Positions 1 to 9,103 of a DNA stretch of 64,000 nt are shown here, piece by piece. Source of the DNA: Corynebacterium ulcerans. Its GTDB lineage: Bacteria; Actinomycetota; Actinomycetes; Mycobacteriales; Mycobacteriaceae. Where the stretch lies: contig NZ_LT906443.1 of NCBI RefSeq assembly GCF_900187135.1, positions 868,001 through 932,000 on the forward strand, given 5' to 3'. The translations under genes and the position numbers were made by a program. The notes below the pieces were generated by a model that saw nothing but the letters and a program-made list of their open reading frames with translations, did no database searches and was not told the origin of the DNA. Each line of letters starts with the position of its first letter. Within the stretch, counting starts at the first letter, position 1.

Positions 1-1
1 C

Positions 2-1414
2 ACACGGCTGACCCCGGAAAACCCTTCTGTTGCCGCATACCAGTGGGGCGGCCCCTGGGACGGGATCTTGAGGCTCCTCGCAAACTACACGCCCACTCCC
101 ATTGCTGTTCTGGAGAAGATCAGCCACACGCCTTTTACTATCTGCTGCAACCACCCGGAAAGCGCTCATCTAATCAAAGCAAGTTTGGAAGAAAACGGCT
201 GTGCAACAGTGCGTTGTGCAGCGCTTTCTCCGGATACGTCGCACCTCCGCCCCCTGCTCTCTCTGAGCTGGCGCGAGCTCAGCGACGCCGCCACCATCAC
301 CGTCCGCAGAATTGGCAGCGGATTAGTCATCGCATCAGATGCCGCAGCTGAGGCAGCAGCTGCGACGCGCGTGTTGGAGTCTTTATCCACTGAGAAAGAA
401 ACCGCTGAGGTTCCAGAAGCTCTTATCCGCATGGCTGGAATCGTCGCGTCCTTTGAGGCTTTCAAGATTGTCTCTGGTGTCATGCCAGCAACACTCACAC
501 AAGCACTAGTTCGCATCGACCTTTCCACCGGTGAGGTGACCCAACACCAGCTAGGACAGCAGCACCAGCAGCGCGATAATGGCGATTCTCCCCTGTTTTC
601 TCTGGTTGATCCGCTTCTGGGCTTCACGCCGCGCTTCCTTGACGACGATATAACTCAGATGCCCTTGCGGCTATCTCAAGTATCCGTGACCGGTCCCGAT
701 CAACGTCGTTGGATCGTCACGGGTTGGGCGCTAGATACTCTGGAGGCTGCACGTGAACGCGCAGTTGAGGAAGCCACTACCCGCGTCCTTCTCTCCCAAC
801 AGTCAGCACGGACTATGCCGGACGCCCCTTTGCTGCAGCCCACTGGGCTTCCCGCACCGGCTGCCGTAGGAAGTTCCCAGGAAGAAGCCATGGAACGCGC
901 TCTCCCGCGTGCAGCCGCTTATTGGTCTTTTCACTCTGCAACGCAGGGCATCTCGGAGGTTGTTCCGTTTAATGCAAGTCCTGAGGCCTCATCCTGCGTA
1001 CGAGATGCTCAGGAACTCTATGGCGCAGCCACGTCTACGTTTTTGGAGCTCACGCCTCTGTGGGGCCATTCGGTAGTCGTTGTTCAATGTGACAATCCGA
1101 TTCTTAGCGTCGTGGCGGCGGGAGACTCGGCGGAACAAGCCGCGGTATCAGCCGCCTACGGCCACCTCGCGCTTGCACAACTGCATGCGGACAAGCACTG
1201 TCCGCCGCACGACGGCTGGTCGCATGCGCTTCCGGCGTTAGCCTTAAGAGAATCCAGCATGCGCTGCCTTGCAGAGGAACCGGTGGCTGAGCTTTTAACA
1301 GATCCCCGTCTCTCTGCCGCCGGGCTCACTGCCGTAGCGTTGCGCCCACGCACGTGGATACCTGCTTCCCCGCCCGCCGTCGACCCGGCCGTTCATCGGC
1401 CTCTTGTCTCATGA
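2..1414 (+). CDS. E1-like (Ocin-ThiF) azoline cyclodehydratase partner, 5' end outside window
   Basis: The frame is open to the left edge, so the TTG at 68 is only an internal codon and the gene starts upstream. The visible part is about 470 residues. Its first third ends in the E1-like signature around 'EAFKIVSGV' followed by 'LVRIDLSTGEV', as in the ThiF-like partners of TOMM cyclodehydratases. After about residue 190 comes a degenerate YcaO-like stretch (PLLGFTPRFLDDD, then WIVTGWALDTLEAARERAVEEA). Such proteins bind the leader peptide and present it to the YcaO enzyme that turns Cys/Ser/Thr into azolines. Its stop overlaps the next start (ATGA, 1411-1414), which implies translational coupling. 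The family assignment is from sequence pattern only; a thiopeptide TbtF-type protein is the closest analogue I know. Confidence 0.72.
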   Translation, partial: TRLTPENPSVAAYQWGGPWDGILRLLANYTPTPIAVLEKISHTPFTICCNHPESAHLIKASLEENGCATVRCAALSPDTSHLRPLLSLSWRELSDAATITVRRIGSGLVIASDAAAEAAAATRVLESLSTEKETAEVPEALIRMAGIVASFEAFKIVSGVMPATLTQALVRIDLSTGEVTQHQLGQQHQQRDNGDSPLFSLVDPLLGFTPRFLDDDITQMPLRLSQVSVTGPDQRRWIVTGWALDTLEAARERAVEEATTRVLLSQQSARTMPDAPLLQPTGLPAPAAVGSSQEEAMERALPRAAAYWSFHSATQGISEVVPFNASPEASSCVRDAQELYGAATSTFLELTPLWGHSVVVVQCDNPILSVVAAGDSAEQAAVSAAYGHLALAQLHADKHCPPHDGWSHALPALALRESSMRCLAEEPVAELLTDPRLSAAGLTAVALRPRTWIPASPPAVDPAVHRPLVS

Positions 1415-2961
1415 CTACGCGCGTCGCCTACCTGCACTGCCCGGCGCGCAGTTTCCCAGCGCACGCCCTGCCTCCGCGTCATGAGCAGTGGATAGCGGTC
1501 CCCTCCGAGGTATGCAGGGTCTGCCTTAGCGCATGGGCGGATCGCACGGAAGAGGCTGCGGACTGGGTTAAGGCTGCTAGAGTACCCGGCTTCATCAGAT
1601 GTTGGCTGTCTGAGCGTGTGCACTATGTCGAGCGCCCCCAAGGAGGCTGGAGACTAGCAGCTACTGATGCACAGTGCCTTTCCAGTTCTACGGTGTTTAT
1701 TCCGCCAAGCCCGTGCTGCACTGAGCACCACGATTGTGCTGCTAACGCAGAGGTTTCCGATCTCACAGGGCCTGTGTTAGCACCGTGTGGGACGGGGCCG
1801 ATCACGGAGATTCGCCGTCCTGGAATGGTGGTTTCCCGTGGAACCATGCCTGCTGTGGGGTCTCGACCAGCATTCCATTGGAGTGGTCAGGCGCCGACCA
1901 TTGCTGAGAGTCGAAAGCTAGCTCTTTACGAGGCCGTCGAGCGCGCATCCGCATGTGGGAATGAGGGAGCGAGAGGCGTCGATACGCATATTCCCCACGT
2001 CCCTGCCACTGATTTTGGGGTGGACAACGAACGGTGGAACCGTTCTTATGAACGCTGCCGCGATTGGACACGCGCTATTCGCCTGGGAGATGAAACCGCA
2101 TGGGCAGTCCCCACGGATATGGTGTTTTTCTGGTCTGACGCACAAGCTCGTTTTTGCTTCGATTCCTCCAGCGGCGCCGCGGTGGGGCGCACATGGGAGG
2201 ACGCGGTGATGTCTGGGTTAGTAGAGGTCATTGAACGTGACGCTGTCCTGGCCGTATGGCATGGTTCCATGACCGTCCCAGAGATCGATGTTGACTCGAT
2301 CAATGATCGCACTTACCAGGCAATGCTGCGGCATCTTCGCAGGCAAGGGCTGGTTATCCGCGCGTTTTACTGCCCGCTGAGTGTAGGAGTTCCTGCTGTT
2401 ATTGCGGTATGCACGGATACTGAGCGCACTTTCCTCTGCGTTGGGGCAGCCGCCGCACCCGATCCTTATGTCGCAGTACGCAAAGCTCTACGGGAGGTCA
2501 TGGCGGATTATCCGCAGTCGCGTTTGCTTGCTAGTGCACGGTTGTCAGACGCCGCCGCAGTGCGTGCGGACGGTTCCGGGGCAGCTCATCGCCTCAGCGT
2601 TGCCGCTTCCGAGCTTATCGACGCCGCCGCTTTCCTCCTCCTGCCCCGTAAAGAGCTGCTCCGTGTCTCCGACATCCCGGGGTGCCCTCGCTTGTCTCTC
2701 GTTGAGCTAGTCGAGCGTCTCAAAGCACATGGCTTTTACGGCTATGTTGTCGACTTCACCCAGAGTTATCACCAAATGGTGGGGCTTTCAGCTGTCAAGG
2801 TTATTGTCCCTGGTCTCTTGCCGCTGGAATATATCGGACAGCTGACCAGGGCATTGCATATGCCTAGGTTGAGGCAACAGATGACATGTTTTCGCGCTTT
2901 GGGTCTAGCCCCTCCCAGCTCACCTCCCCGTCTCAATCTTGTTCCGCACCCGCTTCCCTAA
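1411..2961 (+). CDS. YcaO-domain cyclodehydratase with C-terminal PxPxP motif
   Basis: The start at ATG 1411 sits in the ATGA overlap with the previous gene; a longer frame from GTG 1354 exists but would overlap 61 bases. The 516-aa product carries the YcaO ATP-binding signatures: ALYEAVER near residue 175, SGLVEVIERDA near 270-278 and ALREVMADYPQ near 365. The last five residues are PHPLP, the C-terminal PxPxP motif of azoline-forming YcaO enzymes. The N-terminal 110 residues contain several Cys (CRVC, CC...HHDC) that could bind zinc, which is an inference. Role: ATP-dependent cyclodehydration of Cys/Ser/Thr in the precursor peptide at 9104, together with the E1-like partner encoded just upstream. 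Confidence 0.88.
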   Translation: MTTRVAYLHCPARSFPAHALPPRHEQWIAVPSEVCRVCLSAWADRTEEAADWVKAARVPGFIRCWLSERVHYVERPQGGWRLAATDAQCLSSSTVFIPPSPCCTEHHDCAANAEVSDLTGPVLAPCGTGPITEIRRPGMVVSRGTMPAVGSRPAFHWSGQAPTIAESRKLALYEAVERASACGNEGARGVDTHIPHVPATDFGVDNERWNRSYERCRDWTRAIRLGDETAWAVPTDMVFFWSDAQARFCFDSSSGAAVGRTWEDAVMSGLVEVIERDAVLAVWHGSMTVPEIDVDSINDRTYQAMLRHLRRQGLVIRAFYCPLSVGVPAVIAVCTDTERTFLCVGAAAAPDPYVAVRKALREVMADYPQSRLLASARLSDAAAVRADGSGAAHRLSVAASELIDAAAFLLLPRKELLRVSDIPGCPRLSLVELVERLKAHGFYGYVVDFTQSYHQMVGLSAVKVIVPGLLPLEYIGQLTRALHMPRLRQQMTCFRALGLAPPSSPPRLNLVPHPLP

Positions 2962-2996
2962 TGTTCCTCATGCTTCGCTGAAAGGTGGTGAGTCCT

Positions 2997-4481
2997 ATGG
3001 ATCGCCATACTGCAGATTTTTGGGCCACAACGGATAACGCTGCGACCGAATACACGCAGCTCATTCTGGAGCGCAAAGAACATGGCATGGTCTTCCCTGC
3101 TCAAGGTCCTTTTTGGAACCATCAACCCTATCCCGCAAAAATTGTTCCAGACGCCCCTCGTTTCCAGCTTCATACACACGCCATGTCCCCCACGGACATC
3201 GCTATTGCGCAAGCGCTGGAGGATTCTCTGATCAGAACTCATCTGCGCGCAGAAGTCGACTGCAACTCGCCGACAAGGACCCGATCTGAGGCGCAATCTT
3301 TTCAGTGGTCTCGGAATACAGCCTCAGGCGGAGGCTTATACCCAGTGAACTTCTACAGATACAGCCCCGGAGATAGCCACCTGCCCGCTGGCCTGTACTT
3401 ATTCAACCCCATAACCTGCCAATGGCAGCAGCTGAGGGCTGATTCCCCACGAGGCGAACGCTCGCGTTCTGCCGGTGAGACCCTGCTGGTTACCGTGGAG
3501 TTTTGGCGTTCAGCGTTTAAGTACGGTGACTTTGCGTATCAAGCGACCTCCGTGGATGTGGGGATCGTTGTCGCGGCGTTAGTCTCCCAACTGGATGCAG
3601 CGGTTGGGCCGGTGGCTATCGACTGGTCACCCGACGAGCTTGCTCTCTCCGAATTCCTTGGTAGTGATCCCCTCGACGAGGCCATATATTGCACGATCAC
3701 GCTGCCTAACAGCTCCCCTTCAGACACTGTTACCGCTGGCGCGCCATCAGCCGTTCTCCAGACTGCTGCTCGACTCGCACACTCGGGAACGATGCCCGTA
3801 CGTTTTCCCACCACTGTGGCTTTGCAAAAACAGCGGCTCCGAGAAATGCAGAGTATGCGTGCGCCTTTTTCTACGGAAAGAATCGCCGCCCCGCCACCAG
3901 CAATAATCAAGCGAGGCTCCAGCTCTTTTGGGCGCTATTCCGGAGCTCCAATCGACGTGGGTGTGCTTACCCGCATGGTGCAACGCGGGCGCGCCACGGC
4001 CGCTTCACTCCTGGGAACCCCTCCTGAAACCGATTATTCCTCGGGTATCCAAGCAGCCGCGCTGTGCGTCAACGTCATGGACTTAGCACATTCGCTTATA
4101 GCGGATAGTGAGACATATCCTGCGGCGGCTCCTGCGCGCCCGTGTCCACAGCTTCCCGAGTTATTGCGCAACACCTATCTCCTGAAAAACTACGACCCCC
4201 TGCGCAGCTCAGCCGTCTTAGTGCTGTGCGCAGATTTGCAGCGGGTAACCACTACTTACGGCGCCTCTGGTTATCGGTGGGCATGTGCTGAGGTCGGGGC
4301 CTTTTGTCACGCTGTCTATGCTGTTGCGGCACAGGAGCGAGTCTCTGTGGGCGCTGTGTTGGGCTTTGATGCTCAGTACCAGCGCAACTACCTCGGTTTA
4401 GCGGATAATCTCATCCCGGTCCTCAACATCCTTGTGGGTGTGGATCGGCCTCACGCACGGTGGAGGAACTCGTTACTATGA
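2997..4481 (+). CDS. SagB/TbtE-type FMN azoline dehydrogenase (two nitroreductase-fold halves)
   Basis: ATG 2997 is chosen because AAAGGTGG at 2981-2988 is correctly placed before it; two GTG codons at 2985 and 2988 lie inside that ribosome-binding site. The product is 494 aa. The N-terminal half holds the SagB signature 'SRNTASGGGLYPVNFYRY' (about residue 105), and the C-terminal half has a second nitroreductase-like stretch (DPLRSSAVLVLCAD, then GYRWACAEVGAFCHAVYAVA and VLGFDAQYQRNYLG). This two-domain layout is typical of thiopeptide/TOMM dehydrogenases that oxidise azolines to aromatic azoles with FMN. The stop overlaps the next start (ATGA at 4478-4481). Confidence 0.88.
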   Translation: MDRHTADFWATTDNAATEYTQLILERKEHGMVFPAQGPFWNHQPYPAKIVPDAPRFQLHTHAMSPTDIAIAQALEDSLIRTHLRAEVDCNSPTRTRSEAQSFQWSRNTASGGGLYPVNFYRYSPGDSHLPAGLYLFNPITCQWQQLRADSPRGERSRSAGETLLVTVEFWRSAFKYGDFAYQATSVDVGIVVAALVSQLDAAVGPVAIDWSPDELALSEFLGSDPLDEAIYCTITLPNSSPSDTVTAGAPSAVLQTAARLAHSGTMPVRFPTTVALQKQRLREMQSMRAPFSTERIAAPPPAIIKRGSSSFGRYSGAPIDVGVLTRMVQRGRATAASLLGTPPETDYSSGIQAAALCVNVMDLAHSLIADSETYPAAAPARPCPQLPELLRNTYLLKNYDPLRSSAVLVLCADLQRVTTTYGASGYRWACAEVGAFCHAVYAVAAQERVSVGAVLGFDAQYQRNYLGLADNLIPVLNILVGVDRPHARWRNSLL

Positions 4482-7078
4482 CAACCATTTCATGGAAGCT
4501 TCTTAATGAAGCCCTGGTTCGCAGCTGCAGTGTGCCGTATGAGGCGTTGCGGCAGCTTTGCGACGCCCCCACCGACGCACTACTTACTGCCGATCTGGAC
4601 CAGCGACTCCGCGTAGACGCGGCCCTTGATGCCCTTGGTTCTGCGGCCCGCCAGGACGTCGCGGGGTGTACACACACAGTGTTGCGCCACACGCTACTCG
4701 ATCTCAAGCGAGCTGCGCATCATCATGACGTGCGCAAAGTTCGTGCGCTGCTGGCTAAAGCTACATCCGCTGGTGTGCGGTTGCCTGCTGGCGTAACGAC
4801 TGCCGCAGATACGGTGATCACTGCCGCCGAAAACGTGCTGTCCTCAGAGCAGCTGCACAAGGTACTCATGAGTTCCAAGAAAAGAGAGCGCGAGTGCCTC
4901 GGGAAGATCGCCCGTGACCAGGGAGTCGATTCAGCAGTACTGGCCGCATCAGTCCCAGCGGCAAAAGCCATCCGGAAACTGAGCACAGATTGTGCGATGT
5001 CTGCCAAGCAGCTAGCTCGTGCCCACCGCACCGCGCTGGGATACGTGATCCGCAGCGCCACCCGGTCAGTACCGTTTTCCGCCCTGTGCGCAATCGCGCC
5101 GTCTCAGTTGTCCCACGCCAGCCTGCACTCGGATGAGACTCTTGCCCCAACATCTGTGCACACTATTGCGCGTTGGAACGTCTACGCTATGGCTCAGATT
5201 TTCTCTGCTATGAAGAAGGACTTTGGTTTTATTGCCACACTTCCGGTTCTGGTTAATCCTGACGCGTTATCAGAGCATGGTCACTGCGCACTGCCTCGGT
5301 GTTCTGTCGAATATCTAGGGCACGTCGGCGACCGGGACTTAGCCGTTTACCGGGAGGAACGCCGAGTGGTCGATTCCAATGGACTATTTGGAAAGGTCAT
5401 GGCCTTAGCCGCAAGTGCTCCCCAAAACCACGAATACACGTGTGAGCAGCTGGCCGCAGAGCTCTCGGCGCGTACAGGTTTAAGCAAGGCACAAACAAAG
5501 TGCATTGTTCTCGATGCCATCCGAATTTCGGCCTTAGTTGTTCCCACTCTCGATTTATCCCCGTCCACAGCGGTATCTGAACAGCCGATAGTTACGCACT
5601 TGGCACGTGGGTCAGACAAGGCCGTATCTGCTGCGCGTCTCATTGCCCGCATCGCGGAGGAATGCAACGCGGTGGCGTCGATAAGCGACTTTGACCGCAG
5701 GCACACTCAGATCCTAGATCTCGCGCACCACTTGGATAGCCTCCGGCGACTCGTCGATCCCAGCATTCCGATGTTCCATACCCATGTGTATGAGGATGGG
5801 GTCGGGAAAGAATCGACGATTCCCTCCTCCATCGCGGACTCGTGCACAGCCCTTGACTGGGAAGCTCTCTCAGACCTAGTCGATCTGCTGGATGTGCGGC
5901 AGGCAGAACGCGCGTTGTTTGAGGAGTTTGTGTCCGCAAAATTCCCCCGTGGGGAAATCTGCCACGATGTTCCGGCGCTGGTCAACAGTTTTGTCGCCGA
6001 GGTCCTCACGCCACTGCGCCAAATTGATATTGAGGCAGTCGATGAAAATGATCTGAAGTCCACTGCATCTTTGCCGCTGGGTAAGGCTTGGGAATGGATT
6101 CGTGCGCGGCGTCGCTTCCTGGCACACGTGGCAGCATTAAGAAGCAACGCCGCTGGCCCCGTGGACATACGTGATCTCCTCATCGATCATCGCCCTCTTG
6201 TGCAATCGCGTAGATATCCGCTTCGGTCTTTGAACGCTTATGTTCAGCAAGGCGACAAAGCCAAGATCGTGATTAACCGGACACTTGGCGGGCCAGGTTT
6301 TCCGTGGTCTCGGTTCGCGCATGCGATGCCAGATTCCGCAACACGTGCATGGTCCGAATTATCTGATTATGCGTCTGATGCGGGAGTGAAACTCGTCGAG
6401 CTGACAGCCGGAAAAGTCGTCTCCAACCTCAACGCGCATCCGGCTACCTATCCAACCACCCTTCTCATTCCGGGACACCCTCGAAAAACCACACGTGCGT
6501 CTGATATTCGACTCGCAGACACGCATCTGGCCTACTGCGCATCCAGTGGACGCTTGCAGCTTTTCGACGCCCACGGCACCGAACTCCTCCCCGCATACAT
6601 GGGGTACATCACCGACCGAGGTCTGCCATTATCTACGCAGGCGCTCATGCTCCTAGCACCACCTATGCATTGCTCTTTGGACTTTTTCCCGCGTACGAAT
6701 TCAGAGATAACGCATCAAGCGCGTCTGATGCTAGGAGATGCTGTCCTCGCGCGAGAAAGCTGGATCTTTCCTACTTCAACCACCTTTATGAATATCCCGT
6801 GTCTCTTAGAGGAAGCCTTGGTATGGTGGCGCAGCTTTTCCCGGTATCAGGGTCTACCCGAGTGTGGAGTTCTGCGAACATTCGACGCCCACGGCGTTGT
6901 GGGCAAAGGACAGTTTTACAACTCCCAGATCATGGGAACGATCACCAACCTCATACGTGCATTACGCAACGCTCACTACGGATGTGTCATTGAGGAATTC
7001 TTTCCTCTTGTTGGCGAGTCCGGCGTAGCACAGGAACACATAGTCACAGGAACACGCTCTTTGAAGGAAGGTATCTAA
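4478..7078 (+). CDS. LanB-like dehydratase, N-terminal (glutamylation) protein
   Basis: ATG 4478 has a strong GGAGGAA at 4461-4467 and lies in an ATGA overlap; GTG 4460 is a worse alternative. The 866-aa protein fits the lantibiotic dehydratase N-terminal family (PF04738): the motif YVIRSATRSVPFSALCAIAP near residue 190 matches the family's 'Y-x-x-R-x-x-x-R-x-x-P-F-x-x-F' region, and ...LVQSRRYPLRSLNAYVQQG lies in the C-terminal third. Such proteins use glutamyl-tRNA to glutamylate Ser and Thr side chains. Because it lacks a SpaB_C domain, elimination must be done by the following protein, the split arrangement of thiopeptide and goadsporin clusters. The stop overlaps the next ATG by one base (TAATG). 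Confidence 0.9.
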   Translation: MTTISWKLLNEALVRSCSVPYEALRQLCDAPTDALLTADLDQRLRVDAALDALGSAARQDVAGCTHTVLRHTLLDLKRAAHHHDVRKVRALLAKATSAGVRLPAGVTTAADTVITAAENVLSSEQLHKVLMSSKKRERECLGKIARDQGVDSAVLAASVPAAKAIRKLSTDCAMSAKQLARAHRTALGYVIRSATRSVPFSALCAIAPSQLSHASLHSDETLAPTSVHTIARWNVYAMAQIFSAMKKDFGFIATLPVLVNPDALSEHGHCALPRCSVEYLGHVGDRDLAVYREERRVVDSNGLFGKVMALAASAPQNHEYTCEQLAAELSARTGLSKAQTKCIVLDAIRISALVVPTLDLSPSTAVSEQPIVTHLARGSDKAVSAARLIARIAEECNAVASISDFDRRHTQILDLAHHLDSLRRLVDPSIPMFHTHVYEDGVGKESTIPSSIADSCTALDWEALSDLVDLLDVRQAERALFEEFVSAKFPRGEICHDVPALVNSFVAEVLTPLRQIDIEAVDENDLKSTASLPLGKAWEWIRARRRFLAHVAALRSNAAGPVDIRDLLIDHRPLVQSRRYPLRSLNAYVQQGDKAKIVINRTLGGPGFPWSRFAHAMPDSATRAWSELSDYASDAGVKLVELTAGKVVSNLNAHPATYPTTLLIPGHPRKTTRASDIRLADTHLAYCASSGRLQLFDAHGTELLPAYMGYITDRGLPLSTQALMLLAPPMHCSLDFFPRTNSEITHQARLMLGDAVLARESWIFPTSTTFMNIPCLLEEALVWWRSFSRYQGLPECGVLRTFDAHGVVGKGQFYNSQIMGTITNLIRALRNAHYGCVIEEFFPLVGESGVAQEHIVTGTRSLKEGI

Positions 7079-8091
7079 TGCGCACAACCGACCCCTGGCT
7101 CGCTTTTCATATTTTTTATGGAGAAGATCCCTCTCTTTTGCTCCGCGACTGCCTACTGCCCTTTGCCCATACATGCGTGACAGAAGGCCTAGTACAACGG
7201 TTCTTCCATATGAATTACTGGTTGGAGGGCGCACATGTCCGCTTAAGGCTAGAGCTTTGCAATCCGGCAGATCGCGAGCACGTCATATGCGCAGCACATC
7301 AGGCTATCCAACCGTGGATTGACGCTCATCCTTCCAGCGCACCCCAACTGTCGCTGCGCAATCCCGAAGGCTATCGGCGTCTCTTTGAACACGAGTACCC
7401 CATGTCCAGGTTCTCCGACTACATCGATCAGGATGGCCTGCCGCGCCTAGAACCAGATAACTGCATCCGAGAGCGCTACTACGAGCGTGAATATGACCGC
7501 TACGGCGGACGGATAGGGATGTCGCTTAGCCAAGATGTTTTTCAAACCTCGACATTGTTCGTCGAAAAGCTTTTACACTCTGGCGTTTTAGAAGCACGTA
7601 CCTCACGATTAGCCGCGGCCGCGCTAGGAATGATCTGCACTGCGCATACGGTTTTGGATTCCGACGCATCCATAGGACGCTTTTGGGAAAGCTACCACGC
7701 AGGTTGGACCTCGTCTTTTTCTATGCCCACCAGCTACACCTCGCCCACGGCACAGCACAAAATCTCCGCTGAGGCTCAGGCGCTCTCACGCGCAGCCACG
7801 CCATTTCGTGAAGCCTTACGCCGCGCCCCAGACGGCTCAGGTCTCCCCGAACCCTATGCCACTTTCACTCAACACATGACGTCTGCAGTGGAGAAACTCC
7901 ATGCGGCGCATGCCTCTCACGAGCTTGATTTTGGTGATTCTGCGGCAGAGGCCGGCCACACGTGGAAAGAGAACTCCATTTTTCTTCTGCGCTCTTATGT
8001 CCACATGACCAACAACAGGATGTCCGTCAATATCTCAGATGAAGCCTATTTAGCTTATTTACTGCACGCGTTATATCAGGAGGCAATATGA
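7078..8091 (+). CDS. SpaB_C-domain protein: glutamate-elimination half of split LanB
   Basis: The 337-aa protein has the hallmarks of the thiopeptide-type bacteriocin biosynthesis domain (PF14028 / TIGR03891): DPWLAFHIFY at the N-terminus, FFHMNYWLEGAHVRLRLEL at 40-60, and YYEREYDRYGGRIGMSLSQ at about 140-160. With the glutamylation protein upstream it should eliminate glutamate and leave dehydroalanine/dehydrobutyrine. Pyridine synthases (TbtD/TclM) belong to the same fold family, so on sequence alone I cannot exclude that this is a cyclase; with only one SpaB_C protein visible, elimination is the more economical role. It starts on ATG 7078 (TAATG overlap) and ends in an ATGA overlap with the protease gene. 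Confidence 0.85.
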   Translation: MRTTDPWLAFHIFYGEDPSLLLRDCLLPFAHTCVTEGLVQRFFHMNYWLEGAHVRLRLELCNPADREHVICAAHQAIQPWIDAHPSSAPQLSLRNPEGYRRLFEHEYPMSRFSDYIDQDGLPRLEPDNCIRERYYEREYDRYGGRIGMSLSQDVFQTSTLFVEKLLHSGVLEARTSRLAAAALGMICTAHTVLDSDASIGRFWESYHAGWTSSFSMPTSYTSPTAQHKISAEAQALSRAATPFREALRRAPDGSGLPEPYATFTQHMTSAVEKLHAAHASHELDFGDSAAEAGHTWKENSIFLLRSYVHMTNNRMSVNISDEAYLAYLLHALYQEAI

Positions 8092-9065
8092 CCAGCATCC
8101 ACGATCTCCGTTTTGCTCCCGGCGCGGCATTGGGTCCGATTATCCACAGTCCTGATCGAAGTTTCGCAGTAGCACGTAATCCGCAGGGCGAACTCAGCGA
8201 ACTAGGCCCACAGGCCTGGATGCTGCTGGATCTCTTCCGGCAACGCGATAATGGGAATAGCGTCGACATGAGAATGCTTGTCATTCCGCAGGTTGCTCAA
8301 GCCATACGTGCGATGGAGCACCGGGGACTGCTTACTGCGGCCCCGGATACCGGCGCGTCTTCGCATCCCGTAGGCGTGTTGGGGCGGCCCCGCGAAGTGT
8401 GGTTCGTTTCTTTTGTCACCTTAGTCATGGCACTTGCGGCGGCATCGACGGCCCTGCTCCTGTCTGCGGGCTCCGCTTTTACCCAAACGCATAGCGCGCC
8501 TAATCTCACCGGTTTTTTCACAATTCTCGTCGGCGTAATCATCACCATTATTGCCCACGAGTGTGCTCATGGAATCGCCTTTTTTCTGCTGTGCGGAATC
8601 AAACCGGCAGTATTTTCCACTGCCCCTTTTCCCCGCCGATTCCTCAGCTTGCAATTACCGGGAATATTGGCAATATCTTCTCGCGCCGGGAAGGTTGCAG
8701 TCCTTGCGGTCGGCCCTGCCACCACTCTCATATTCACAGGGCTTTCCGTATTTCTCTACAACAAAGGGTTGCTTCCCGACGGCGCCTCCTGGCTTCCCAG
8801 AATCTTATTTCTCACATTTGTTGGCTCCCTTATTCCTGTTCCGCATTCAGACGGAACCAAGATTTTGGAGACGATATCCAGAACCAATAATTTACCAAAA
8901 TTTGCATGGAATTTTGCACGCAGAAAACAACTACGTTCTGAGATATTTCAACAGCAAATCGTTACCATAATTGTTATTTACATTTCACTTTATCTGGGTA
9001 CCATAATGTTATGGGCAATCATAGTGCTATTCTTTATAGTTTTCCCTGGTAGTCCATATCAGTAG
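8088..9065 (+). CDS. M50-type membrane metalloprotease with N-terminal PqqD/RRE-like domain
   Basis: A 325-aa protein. Residues 1 to about 88 resemble PqqD-like peptide-recognition domains (SFAVARNPQGELSELGPQAW, then a helix ending in MEHRGLL). From about residue 103 it becomes a polytopic membrane protein with the zinc motif HECAH at 157-161 and the distal metal ligand region PHSDG at 252-256 (Asp255). This is the site-2-protease (M50) fold. In this operon, directly before the precursor gene, it is the best candidate for leader cleavage or for maturation/immunity at the membrane, with the N-terminal domain holding the leader; that role is inferred. The start overlaps the previous stop (ATGA 8088-8091). 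Base composition becomes more AT-rich after about 8880. Confidence 0.8.
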   Translation: MTSIHDLRFAPGAALGPIIHSPDRSFAVARNPQGELSELGPQAWMLLDLFRQRDNGNSVDMRMLVIPQVAQAIRAMEHRGLLTAAPDTGASSHPVGVLGRPREVWFVSFVTLVMALAAASTALLLSAGSAFTQTHSAPNLTGFFTILVGVIITIIAHECAHGIAFFLLCGIKPAVFSTAPFPRRFLSLQLPGILAISSRAGKVAVLAVGPATTLIFTGLSVFLYNKGLLPDGASWLPRILFLTFVGSLIPVPHSDGTKILETISRTNNLPKFAWNFARRKQLRSEIFQQQIVTIIVIYISLYLGTIMLWAIIVLFFIVFPGSPYQ

Positions 9066-9103
9066 TCCAACCGTACGTCTTCCCATGAAAGGAGCACACC
9101 ATC

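Noticed and set aside
68..1414. TTG 68 as start of the first gene
   Set aside because: The frame is open to the left edge with coding-like sequence, and there is no ribosome-binding site before 68; the gene starts outside.
1354..1414. GTG 1354 as start of the first YcaO gene
   Set aside because: It would overlap the upstream gene by 61 bases, while ATG 1411 makes the ATGA overlap seen throughout the operon.
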